Below are positions 43,401 through 50,610 of a stretch of DNA of 64,000 nt, one piece after another. A program made the position numbers and the translations under genes. Under the pieces are notes generated by a model. That model did not search any database, was not told where the DNA came from, and saw nothing but the letters and a program-made list of their open reading frames with translations. The DNA is taken from IMG/VR virus record IMGVR_UViG_3300032116_021241, positions 39,947 through 103,946 of that record; one strand, given 5' to 3'. Origin of the DNA: a virus. Position 1 is the stretch's first letter; the number at the start of each line of letters is the position of its first letter.

Positions 43401-44439
43401 TTAAGCCTGAATTAGAAAAACCATTACCTATTAAAGAAAAACCTCCATAAGATCTATTTCCAGAACCTCCAATTATAGAGGCAAAATTACTATAAGAATA
43501 ATTTGAATTACCTCCAACTACTAAAGAAGAATTTCCGTTTGTATAGTTATTAACTCCACCGCCTATAAAACTGGTAAATCCGGAAGATAAATTAGAATAA
43601 CCACCAACAACTGTTGAATAGTATCCATATACACTATTTCCAGTTCCGTTTAATATAGAGGAAAATCTAGAGTTATTCGATATAAAATTTAAAGAACCAT
43701 TTCCTATAAAAGAATATTGTGAAGTATATCCTGAATTATATGTTCCATTACCTATAAAAGAATAAGTAGAAGATGATAGAAAGTTTTTTCTACCGCCTAA
43801 AATGTTGCCAAATTTGCTATAATTTGTATTTCCACTACCTGCCACTAAAGCCCAATCTGCATCAGTAATATGATTGCCTCGTTGGAGTTGTACAGGCATA
43901 AAATAACTAGAATAACCACCTGTATTTGTTCTACCAGTTTCCCAAAGAGTATGTCTTATGGTTACTATGTTTGATCCACTTATTATCTCAATAGCTGTAC
44001 CAGCAGATAAATTTGTATAAAAAACTGTGGTATTGGCACTAGTTGTAAGATTGCCAAAACAATCAAGAGTTACAATATCATTACAATTTCCACTTAAAGA
44101 TGATACTTGAATAGTAGATGCAGTTAATCCGCTTACTGAAATATTTGGTTGTAAATAATATGTTATTACATTTCCGGTTGAGATACCTAAATTTGTTCCT
44201 GCCGAAAAACTTCTAAAATAATATGTGACACCAGTTCTTCCCGCAAAAACAGGAAAACCATTACCTAGTGTTGAAATACTTACTGTTCCGGTCTTTCCTC
44301 CAGTACTTGCACTAAATTCATCCAAATAATATCTTAAAGAACGTAAATTTACAACATCCTTATCGTGTAATGGATCTGCTGCATTTACACCTCTTCTTCC
44401 AAAAAAATTTACACCTTCTGGTCCTAAAAGTTCAACCAT
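37411..44439 (-). CDS. Giant tail-fibre / adhesin-like repeat protein
   Basis: 2342 residues. Residues 1-145 are a virion-attachment-like domain (GPEGVNFFGRRGVNAADPLHD). Two large modules follow. Each opens with SAGTAIEI, RHTLWE(T/S)GRT, VQLQ(R/K)G and a LVAG strand, runs through dozens of roughly 20-residue repeats of the type YSTIINGSGNTA / SFIGNGxxN, and closes with YLRI and FLTIDxNGYVF/Y. The repeats resemble the left-handed beta-rolls of YadA-like trimeric adhesin heads. A Gly-x-x collagen-like stretch (about residues 2120-2175; GTSGSSG type) precedes a 165-residue C-terminal domain. It is probably a trimeric receptor-binding fibre. Repeat tracts invite recombination and host-range change. 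Confidence 0.88.
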   Translation of the reverse strand: MVELLGPEGVNFFGRRGVNAADPLHDKDVVNLRSLRYYLDEFSASTGGKTGTVSISTLGNGFPVFAGRTGVTYYFRSFSAGTNLGISTGNVITYYLQPNISVSGLTASTIQVSSLSGNCNDIVTLDCFGNLTTSANTTVFYTNLSAGTAIEIISGSNIVTIRHTLWETGRTNTGGYSSYFMPVQLQRGNHITDADWALVAGSGNTNYSKFGNILGGRKNFLSSSTYSFIGNGTYNSGYTSQYSFIGNGSLNFISNNSRFSSILNGTGNSVYGYYSTVVGGYSNLSSGFTSFIGGGVNNYTNGNSSLVVGGNSNYSYSNFASIIGGSGNRSYGGFSLIGNGFSNSGLSAYTTVVNGSNNLANERFSIITNGYNNISTKPYSFIGNGLYGKNNTRFGSILNGAYNSLSASSDYGTIINGSGNTIDDGYFNTIIQGTDNYIKNSSKSSIKNGSSNSALTTNFFSILNGKENYVKYSNYSSIDNGKQNRGYVIYYSSIKNGNQNYIGIFNYADIINGYKNKLSRVYLYSGIGLPEHSNILAGKFNSGYSSYSNVINGRYNFVKSKQSLIGSGIYNQIGDKVYHDKTLRYSSILNGLYNQIFSFSPTLDELVYPPSINFLLTTNVNSTILNGIQNTATSSFTTILNGTNNLNIGVNSLIGNGHKNKIYGSFYSIIQNGVYNLISGSSINCSLVLNCNKNSYFNSIFNGSNNRIYSNDKNLETRYNSIINGKNNYIPTGNTYYSTIINGLNNSIFKSGSTITGGKNISIALTADTTAVPYLRITNIYQGPPTPFQFLTIDNNGYVFKTGITIPGGYGLTFNNLGNAGSPDGNIYSNQNLGVVYLRTISAGTNVQVIRSLNNNYITINVTGQTAPNISAGTAIEIVTGLTLNDTFGIRHTLWESGRTSTSTYAAATMAVQLQKGDNQASSNFALVAGKSNSGLSQYSTIIGGYQNLIESGSKYSFIGSGIKNTGSSNWSTIINGSGNTASGLRSFIGNGIENSAKTVTSIIINGRANLADGFRASIINGQYNVADGELSIINQGIYNNANSKYSSIINGSGNTATQFLFPTIVNGRDNKASGKHSFIGNGYNNYVDNSYTSILNGNSNTAITQYATIVNGKYNSGKTKFFIIGGGYKNSTFASSYLTRGYQFIGNGSGNTAKGGFSTIVNGKNNSTKDLTNFAYSFIGNGAYNYVNSYDNNSSFSTILNGSGNTTKGAFNVITNGQNNTAFTSNVNFGFSFIGNGQNNFSNFGRFNFFGTGKFNTAVNGFYTTIINGEYNYIGNSKSKSSIFNGTGNTIKTDYSTIDNGRNNFIINGNFSSIVNGSGNTASTSYSLILNGQHNIAYGVSAYDFNTIINGKHNRASKYYSLIGSGRFNTANSRFSTVINGSGNTVHYGRKYHLIGNGRGNFISAGPSVSTILNGYDNFIRPNNAGFSSENSIIGGSGNTVGTRSGLPPNVYSLGHTILGGRNNQIADYRHSTILNGINNLITLNNGGYNLIGGGKQNTIYHARLTNSLGFNTVLAGWLNRVGFSSPTPSGTRYDTKFSQVLNGYINTARTQFTTIINGRVNLVGKDRGVIDSTYSAIFSGSANTVYGSTSIIGNGKSNLISGSTSAILNGLTNDIYSNYSAIVNGKINRVIKNNAFNSTYSGIFNGSGNTVFGDLSFIGNGTSNLISGSTSAILNGFTNDVYSNYSSVINGKINRVIKNNAFNSTYSGIFNGSGNTVYGSQSFIGNGRSNLISGATSLIGNGQDNEIFSSYSTIINGSGNTTHRLTTQSSIIGGISNYISGQNTTNIFALIGQGFLNRIIPTRGAGYSFPFSIYQPEFATILNGTGNTNKTKFSTILNGKDNYIESRGGNGNMPKTGYTTIVNGVANTAITKHVFIGTGVENYAGIFANQGNQGYNVIVNGVQNKVVRKWGSILNGFKNSATTFYSTVINGEYNLANGIKTFIAQGSGNTAGFNTYATIINGKNNTASGIGSFIGNGSGNTAINTYSSTINGISNKATGIGSFIGNGLSNTTLGQYSAVVNGQENITNAIRSAILNGSGNTVSAGSTNSSIVGGSANIINSNVTNAVILGSTGLSLSNPSSSSTGNDNNHTYVDYLRIRNTPNGGTKFLTIDANGYVYSSTSGGGGGTSGSSGSSGAAGTSGSSGSSGSRGTSGSSGSSGSSGTSGTSGTDKGLIAANSGYINNPNANRYYVGNSIDGGWNAVPWDLQAGINAPATLTDNSDFNCGVPLPRDIGTSYKIKVCGMAYSRGAVGVSRNLTVQLSYLLCSDFAIDARSTKAIADNEATPVGFNSTSGHACFSVSANAPVDLLACETFLYVGFQVDNTLGNTLEFSYTISYEPA
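37911..38075 (-). repeat. Collagen-like Gly-Ser/Thr-Ser repeat tract in the fibre gene
   Basis: This part of the fibre gene encodes about 18 Gly-x-x triplets (GTS, GSS, GAA, GSR). Such collagen-like stretches form triple helices in phage fibres and mark a flexible stalk before the tip domain. The exact ends are estimated from the translation. Confidence 0.8.
38150..43830 (-). repeat. Long tracts of adhesin-head-like ~20-residue repeats
   Basis: Two runs of degenerate units, about 38150-41650 and 42150-43830, encode NG(x)xN and GSGNT turns every 18-24 residues. They are separated at about 41650-42150 by a repeated module header and footer. The DNA units share words such as catttccaataaaa and ccagaaccattta, but are too diverged for a simple satellite. 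Confidence 0.85.
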
Positions 44440-44458
44440 TTTAATTAAATACTATATC

Positions 44459-44471
44459 TCAAGATAAATAG
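44459..44471 (-). promoter_or_regulatory. CTATTTATCTTGA candidate promoter element for the giant fibre gene
   Basis: On the minus strand CTATTTAT lies 24 bases before the ATG at 44439. It sits in one arm of an imperfect inverted repeat (AATACTAT ... ATAGTATT) that could also act as a weak terminator for the upstream fibre gene ending at 44511. Confidence 0.4.
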
Positions 44472-44510
44472 TATTTAAAATAAAACGAACTTAAAAATAA
44501 TCAATAAAAA

Positions 44511-46052
44511 TTATTTGAAAAATATAAGAACAATACCATAATTACCATCAAAATCTTTAAATTTATTTAATACAGGATAAGTTGTTCCGTTTTTGGCCAT
44601 TCCTGTGTTTGTATCAACATCAACGAAATTCCCAGTTATTTGTTCTGAGGTTCTGACACGTAATTTTCCTAATAAACCAACAACATCCCACTCTTTTCTC
44701 TTGTCTCTTGGAATGTAATTTATTGAATGATTATAATTCGGATTGAAAATTTCTTGCTCTCTTTCTTTCACAAAAATTCCATTTTTCTTATCTAAACCAT
44801 CTATAATAATTTTATTTGTATTTTCTGGGCAAGGAATATTTTCATAACAAATTTCATTTTCATCATAAAAAACAGTTTTTGTTTCGCCGTTTATTTCAAA
44901 ATTATATTCATAATACTTTTCTATAAGTACATTACCCCATTCATCTTTCAAATGCATTTCATTCCAATAATCTTGATTAGAATCTCCTATGAATGCAGTA
45001 GTTGTAGAAATAATACCTATGGTATTTAAATTGTCAGATATTTTTATTTTTCCATTAGATAAACCAACAAAATACCCAACTCTTTTTTCATCATTTTGAT
45101 TTCCATCTTCCCATTCAAAAAATTCTCCGTAGTCAGCACCTGATTGGTTAAAACTTCCCGGGCCTATTAAATTTATACTTGATGGAGATGTTCCAAATTC
45201 AATTCTTATCCTTCTTGTTGCACTAGTTCCCATTATCATGGAGTAACTATTAACAGGTCTTAGGGGAGTTGAAGAATTTGAACCTCTTCCAAACATGTGA
45301 ATATCATTTTTAGGTGTCGAAGAATTATATAAATTCGTCAAAAAAATACCATGAAATGTTGATGCTCCTCCTCTATAAATCCTATTATCTCCACCAACCA
45401 CTGAATTATAATTAGAGAAACTTGCTGTAGCAGTACCTCCGGGTAAAGTATTTACAACTACATTATTTATACCTATAACAAGATTATCTCTTACAGTACT
45501 ACTTCCAGAAACTACGTTTCCATCTCCGACTATAAAGTTTCTTGATGGATTGCTTGCAGATTTTTTTATTTTATTATTAGCTCCAAAAACTAAATTACTT
45601 GTTCCGTATATTGTATTGCCATTTCCATTAGCAATGTTATAGTTTCCTCCGTATATTTTATTTGTTTTTCCGTTTATTACTGTACTATACTTACTTAATG
45701 TTGTTATTCCTATTTGATTAGCTGAACCATTTAAAATAGAACTGTAAGTAGAAGAAGCATTTCTTATTTGATTGTTTACTCCATTTCCTATTAAATTAAA
45801 TGAGGCTCTTGTATAATTTGTTTTACCACCTATTAAACAACTATAATCTCCTGTAACAGCAGAATTATTTACACCTACAACTAAACCATAATTGCCAAAG
45901 GCAAAATTATAATTACTACCACCTATTCTACTAAAAATAGAATAATTTATAGTATCAGAAGACCAAACACCAGTAGTGGAGTTAACAAAACTATTAACTT
46001 TTATTCTTCCTTGATCTAGGGTATCTGTGGATAATATTAATTCGTATGGCAT
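44511..46052 (-). CDS. Tail-fibre protein with repeat head and Peptidase_G2-like autoproteolytic C-terminus
   Basis: 513 residues. Residues about 40-225 repeat the NG/GG-x-N units of the giant fibre (SLIGGKTN-type, SSILNGSANQIG, STVINGKTNKIYG, NIANGNGNTIYG). Residues about 303-513 match the Peptidase_G2 intramolecular-chaperone domain known from SPbeta-type prophage fibres: GADYGEFFEWEDGNQNDEKR, VGYFVGLSNGKIKIS, IGIIS and FIGDSNQDYW, then YIPRDKRKEWDVVGLLGKL. In known members this C-terminal domain folds the trimer and is then cleaved off. Peptidase activity was not verified residue by residue. It lies directly upstream of the giant fibre gene. Confidence 0.88.
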   Translation of the reverse strand: MPYELILSTDTLDQGRIKVNSFVNSTTGVWSSDTINYSIFSRIGGSNYNFAFGNYGLVVGVNNSAVTGDYSCLIGGKTNYTRASFNLIGNGVNNQIRNASSTYSSILNGSANQIGITTLSKYSTVINGKTNKIYGGNYNIANGNGNTIYGTSNLVFGANNKIKKSASNPSRNFIVGDGNVVSGSSTVRDNLVIGINNVVVNTLPGGTATASFSNYNSVVGGDNRIYRGGASTFHGIFLTNLYNSSTPKNDIHMFGRGSNSSTPLRPVNSYSMIMGTSATRRIRIEFGTSPSSINLIGPGSFNQSGADYGEFFEWEDGNQNDEKRVGYFVGLSNGKIKISDNLNTIGIISTTTAFIGDSNQDYWNEMHLKDEWGNVLIEKYYEYNFEINGETKTVFYDENEICYENIPCPENTNKIIIDGLDKKNGIFVKEREQEIFNPNYNHSINYIPRDKRKEWDVVGLLGKLRVRTSEQITGNFVDVDTNTGMAKNGTTYPVLNKFKDFDGNYGIVLIFFK

Positions 46053-46060
46053 TTTTTTTT

Positions 46061-46071
46061 TAAATAAATAG
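46061..46071 (-). promoter_or_regulatory. CTATTTATTTA candidate promoter element
   Basis: Read on the minus strand this lies about 8 bases before the ATG at 46052, followed by an A-run. It is one of the CTATTTAY elements upstream of virion genes. Confidence 0.4.
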
Positions 46072-46085
46072 TTTACTAAAGTTTT

Positions 46086-47882
46086 TTACAAAAATGTTTC
46101 ATTAGATAAATTATCAAATGTAAATGTTTGATTTCCCCAAATTATATAAAAAATTAAATTTAAACCAAGGTCCGAATCAATAGTTATATAAGTGTCTATA
46201 GGTTCGTAAGCAGCATAAGCAGGTGAAGGTTGTGCTACCAATCTATAATAGCCACCATTTAAAAATCCAAAATCAAAATATCCATCTGAGCCAGAGGTTC
46301 TATTAAATATTTGTCCACTTGAAGTTCCTACATAATCTTCAGTAACAGTTTCAGCAACAAGAGATGACGATATTCTATCAATTCTTAAATCTAAATTTGT
46401 ATTATTATATATGTTCGTCAAAGTCAAAGTCACATCTGGCATAGCTTGAGTTACAGTGCTAAATGAAAATGATGAATCAGTAATACCTGTATTTGGACTA
46501 CCATCAACTACATAAAGTCCAAGATTCGACCAATTTGTTGCACTATAAACAGCATTAACCCAATCTTGAGTATATAGTGTTCCAGTATAATCGATTGTCA
46601 CAGTATTTATACCATCAGTAGCAGCTGAAATTGTATTAGGTAGCATAGTCACACCCACATCTGTTGTTGTAAATGTAAATGTTGATGCATCTGGAGTGCT
46701 TCCCCCGATGGTCATACCAGAAATTTGATAAGAACCATTAAAAGTATTGCTAACATAATTTCTCCACGTATATCCAGAAAAATAATATTGTCCAGAAGAT
46801 TCAATTCTTGTATAAATTTCGTCAGACCAACTTGTAATACTTTGTTTATTTCCAAAAATATTTATTATTTCTTTAGTATTTCCTATTCTATAATTAAAGT
46901 CATCATTAGCTCTTAGCGGAGTTGAAAAAACTCTCACAAATTCAGCATCTCCAACTTGTTTATTAATAGTATAAGTATAAATTTCAGTACCCGAAAAAGG
47001 TGTATCTAAAATATCATAATTTACTTGCAATTGATAATAATCACCATCATCAACATTTGAAAAATTGAAGGTCGGGCTTAAGTTGTTTTGAACACCTTGA
47101 ACTGCTATTAATTGTCTTCCACCAGATACATTTAAATTTGGCTTTTTAGGAGGAACAAAATAAGTGAAAAATGCACCATTGATTGTAATTCCTGTAAATG
47201 GAGTATCTCCTGTTATTTCAAATGGACCTATATTTGAACTATAAATGGTTGTTGCACTAGGTTCCATATATAAAAATACAGGAGTATTGTTAAGAGAATC
47301 ATAATAATATGCATCTCCTAAAGTTAAGTCGTTACTGCTCTCAAAAGTAAAAACAGTATCTAATAAAAACTGATCTTTATCATTGAATATAGGTTGAGTA
47401 TATTGTCCTACATCTTTGTAAAGTGTCGGAAAGCTATATGTATAAGCACTATTAAAAATTGTTAATGCAGAAACACTTTCAACAACTGACACTAATTTAT
47501 TTTCGAAGAAACTTTCTATGTCACCAACTTCTTCAGTTTGAGGATTATTATAATATATTGTATACGCTGTAAATGGTAATCTATATAAATCATGAGAAAT
47601 AGTTGTATTTCCCGTATAATCAATTACAGATGTTGTTGATTCACCTGAAAAAAATAAAGTATATATTTTTCCGTTTGTTATATCGTAACTAATTGAATTA
47701 TAATCTTCTCCATAATAATCTAAAGTAGCTCCCTCTATTTTATAAACAGGATATAAATATGTAAAACAACTACCCAAAGAAATCTGATTAAAATAACCTG
47801 ATGCATTAGATGTTAAGACTTGAGAAGATGTGTCTTGATTACCTGTTGTTTGTGATAAATTTGTAAATATTCCTGATGGCAT
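46086..47882 (-). CDS. Large virion protein of unknown role (tail/fibre-associated)
   Basis: 598 residues, family not recognised. Almost wholly beta-predicted, rich in Thr, Ser, Tyr, Asn and Gly, without membrane helix or signal peptide. The N-terminus (SGIFTNLSQTTGNQDTSSQV) resembles virion proteins that attach to a baseplate. Segments such as PNLNVSGGRQLIAVQG and DDGDYYQLQVNYDI look like beta-sandwich strands of fibronectin-like repeats, and VTEDYVGTSSGQIFNRTSG with FDFGFLNGGYYRLVA resembles a carboxypeptidase-regulatory-like fold used in fibres. It lies between a tail-like gene and the fibre genes on the same strand. Confidence 0.6.
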   Translation of the reverse strand: MPSGIFTNLSQTTGNQDTSSQVLTSNASGYFNQISLGSCFTYLYPVYKIEGATLDYYGEDYNSISYDITNGKIYTLFFSGESTTSVIDYTGNTTISHDLYRLPFTAYTIYYNNPQTEEVGDIESFFENKLVSVVESVSALTIFNSAYTYSFPTLYKDVGQYTQPIFNDKDQFLLDTVFTFESSNDLTLGDAYYYDSLNNTPVFLYMEPSATTIYSSNIGPFEITGDTPFTGITINGAFFTYFVPPKKPNLNVSGGRQLIAVQGVQNNLSPTFNFSNVDDGDYYQLQVNYDILDTPFSGTEIYTYTINKQVGDAEFVRVFSTPLRANDDFNYRIGNTKEIINIFGNKQSITSWSDEIYTRIESSGQYYFSGYTWRNYVSNTFNGSYQISGMTIGGSTPDASTFTFTTTDVGVTMLPNTISAATDGINTVTIDYTGTLYTQDWVNAVYSATNWSNLGLYVVDGSPNTGITDSSFSFSTVTQAMPDVTLTLTNIYNNTNLDLRIDRISSSLVAETVTEDYVGTSSGQIFNRTSGSDGYFDFGFLNGGYYRLVAQPSPAYAAYEPIDTYITIDSDLGLNLIFYIIWGNQTFTFDNLSNETFL

Positions 47883-47895
47883 TTATTTATTTTTT

Positions 47896-50460
47896 TTATT
47901 CTGAAGGTGGAACTACTGGAGAAGGTCCTACTGATCCACCGGAACCTGTGTTACCTGTATATAATTGAGGTATCGGAGGAGGAGTTCCAAACGGAATTCC
48001 AGATAGTGGGAATATTATGGGTGTTCCAAAAAAACCAACTTTTTGTGTGTTTAGTGTGACAGCACTTAATATATTTGATGTCACTGATACAGCATTTACT
48101 GTCATTTGCAATGGTGTTGAAACAGTTCCTATTGCTTGAACAACATTCATATTTAAGTTAATGCTATTTTTTAAATTAGACGATACGAAAGCACCAACAA
48201 TATTTGCTTTGAAAATATTGTTAACGCTAGAAGTTACTACTGCACCATTTATTTGATTGTAAAATTGTGCTGGTAGTTTTGTTTGAAATTCTGAACCATC
48301 ATTTATTCCTTTTGGATATACAAATTTTTGTCTATTAAATACTGTATTTCTATAAATTGTTGAAACACCTTCAAAAATGGTTGTTGCAGGTATTATTTGT
48401 TCAAAATAAACAAATATCTTAGATTCAACAAATCTTATAAATTGCTCTAATTTTCTAAAAGTTACTTGACTAGAAATTTCATAAGATGGTGCTGTCACAT
48501 TCCAATAATAATAAGTCAAATATATTTTTCGCAAATTTGGATAAAAGAAATTATGATGAGGATCAAAATAAGTTTTTCTATTTTTTACGTCTATACTATT
48601 ATTATATACAAAATTCAACCATTCACTTATAGTATATCCAGAAATTTCTGGAGGTGCTACCAAATCTTCATTTGTTAATTTATAATCTGAAGGTAAATTT
48701 ACACTTGTATTTCCGGTATAAAAGAAACCTAATTTGTACCAATCAAATACATCGCACTCTATAGCTGAAGCAGGATCTAATCCAATACTAACTTCTTTAC
48801 TATTGACTAAATTTTCCGTTCCATAATAATTTGGATCTCCAGTATAAACTTTAACATTGTCAACTGTTTTTATAGGATCGAATTCAGGTTGCCATTGATT
48901 TATATAATCTTGTCCATTTCCTCTACCCGGTCCACCTTCTTGAAAAGCTAAAAAACTTTCATCGAAATTGATGTATCCGTTTTCATTAACTTTTCCAATT
49001 GGTACTGGTATAAAAGCTGTTGTTCCATCCCACCCACTTGTCGTTTGATCAGTAAGGCTTATGTTTGCATTTCTTTGAATTTTATAAACAAATTCATCAA
49101 AATTAACCATACAATCAGGTGCTCCAATAACTTTAAAAATAAACATTATTGCTTCTCTAGTACCTTTTCTTTTGTATAACCAATTTATATTGGTCAAGAT
49201 TCTTCTCCAGAGATCTAAATTATAGTCTTCTAATGTTTTATTACTATCATCTTCTTGTCCTAAGTATTCAAAAAAATCAGTATCAGTGAAATTAATCGGT
49301 TGTTTCCATCCTAATAATTCTGTTAATCTACCAATGAATTTATTTGATACTGTTTCAGACTCAGTATAATTAATTGAGTGTGAAAAAGCTAAGTTATCTA
49401 TATATCCTTTAATTTTATCGAATTCCTCAGCATAAGTTTGGATGAATTTATTATATATTTGACCATCAGAATCTAATTCTAAATAATTTTCCGGTATAAT
49501 TGTTCTAACCATCCAATTTGTTTTTAATTGGTCGGTTAAAGTAGCATATTTTAGAATTTCATCTAAATAATTATCGAAATTTGTTCCATAACTGTCAGGT
49601 GCAAAACCATCAATAGTTCTTGGCCACTCTATCAATTTATCAAAAAATTTATCGTTTTCTGGATTTGGAACGCTAAATTTTCCAACTTCTAATAACTGGT
49701 ATTGTAAATTATCAAGACTTCTTTTATATTGAAAATACCTTTTTTTTGATGGTCTAATATAAATTGCATCAGTTGTGTTCGCAGTAAAAATACCTGAAAC
49801 CTTAAAATTAAGATGATAATAATTTGAGAATGCACTAAAATTATATGATAAAATTGGATAAGAAGGGGAAGTATTTAAAGTTGTTGAACTTAATTGTATC
49901 TCAAATTTATCATAATTATCATATAAAGTTAGGGTATTAGAACTCAATGCATTGTAACTATTTCCTGAAGTAAAAATTATATTTCCTTGATTAGTAAGTG
50001 CAGAACTGATAATTGTTATTTCTGTATAACTTAATTGTGTACTTGATAATGTTATAAAATTAGTTTCACCAACATTTCCATCATAAGCTAATAGGGCGTA
50101 TGGAAAATTGTCTATGATTTTATTTATAGTATTTGCTAGTTTTGAATAATATGAACCAAAGTATGAATAAGAATTGGGATCTGAAAGATCCAAATTCAAA
50201 TCATTTATAGTTAAACCAATTGCTTCTCCAGCATTAAAATTTGAAGAAGTTAATGAGGTTAAACTTTGTAACCTATCAAAACTTAGTGATCTAGGATCAC
50301 CATCAACAATATTTGGATTAAGATCTCTACTTATTCTGAAATCTCCAAATGTAAAAATAGATTCAGTGTTCGTGTTCTGGTACAGCTTATCCTGTCCGGG
50401 AACACTTCGAACTGATAAAGTGTTCCTCACAAAAATATCTTCCGGTTCAAGCAATACCAT
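47896..50460 (-). CDS. Baseplate / tail protein (tail protein I-like core)
   Basis: 854 residues. The central region has DLWRRILTNINWLYKRKGTREAIMFIFKVIG (positions about 421-451). This is the hallmark of tail protein I-type and T4 baseplate wedge-like proteins (LLPxLYxxKGTxxAIxxLLxLIG). The N-terminal 300 residues are beta-rich, and residues 540-720 contain Trp/Tyr-rich strands. The C-terminal 60 residues are Pro/Gly-rich (GTPPPIPQ, GPSPVVPP), a likely flexible tail. It probably sits in the baseplate and anchors the fibres encoded next to it. T4 numbering cannot be assigned safely. Its promoter is the CTATTTAT element at 50499-50511. Confidence 0.7.
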   Translation of the reverse strand: MVLLEPEDIFVRNTLSVRSVPGQDKLYQNTNTESIFTFGDFRISRDLNPNIVDGDPRSLSFDRLQSLTSLTSSNFNAGEAIGLTINDLNLDLSDPNSYSYFGSYYSKLANTINKIIDNFPYALLAYDGNVGETNFITLSSTQLSYTEITIISSALTNQGNIIFTSGNSYNALSSNTLTLYDNYDKFEIQLSSTTLNTSPSYPILSYNFSAFSNYYHLNFKVSGIFTANTTDAIYIRPSKKRYFQYKRSLDNLQYQLLEVGKFSVPNPENDKFFDKLIEWPRTIDGFAPDSYGTNFDNYLDEILKYATLTDQLKTNWMVRTIIPENYLELDSDGQIYNKFIQTYAEEFDKIKGYIDNLAFSHSINYTESETVSNKFIGRLTELLGWKQPINFTDTDFFEYLGQEDDSNKTLEDYNLDLWRRILTNINWLYKRKGTREAIMFIFKVIGAPDCMVNFDEFVYKIQRNANISLTDQTTSGWDGTTAFIPVPIGKVNENGYINFDESFLAFQEGGPGRGNGQDYINQWQPEFDPIKTVDNVKVYTGDPNYYGTENLVNSKEVSIGLDPASAIECDVFDWYKLGFFYTGNTSVNLPSDYKLTNEDLVAPPEISGYTISEWLNFVYNNSIDVKNRKTYFDPHHNFFYPNLRKIYLTYYYWNVTAPSYEISSQVTFRKLEQFIRFVESKIFVYFEQIIPATTIFEGVSTIYRNTVFNRQKFVYPKGINDGSEFQTKLPAQFYNQINGAVVTSSVNNIFKANIVGAFVSSNLKNSINLNMNVVQAIGTVSTPLQMTVNAVSVTSNILSAVTLNTQKVGFFGTPIIFPLSGIPFGTPPPIPQLYTGNTGSGGSVGPSPVVPPSE

Positions 50461-50610
50461 ATTTTACTAATTTAATGTCTTTGTTTTTAAATTAAATTTT
50501 AAAATAAATAGACTTTCAAATTTTTTACAATAAAACTTTTATAATATTTTATTTTTTTTTTCTAAATCTATTTACTTTAAGTATTAAAAAAATATCTTTA
50601 AAAACAAAAA
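50461..50610. promoter_or_regulatory. Divergent virion-gene promoter region with two CTATTTAY elements
   Basis: 150 bases without a gene between the baseplate-like gene (minus, start 50460) and the virion gene at 50611 (plus). CTATTTATTTTAA on the minus strand (50499-50511) and CTATTTACTTTAA on the plus strand (50568-50580) point outward, 36-43 and 31-35 bases before their start codons. The arrangement suggests two back-to-back promoters of the same class. Confidence 0.55.

Noticed and set aside
38150-43830. Regularly spaced repeats resembling a CRISPR array
   Set aside because: The repeats are in frame, degenerate, variable in spacing and encode a clear protein repeat; there are no unique spacers of constant length and no cas genes.
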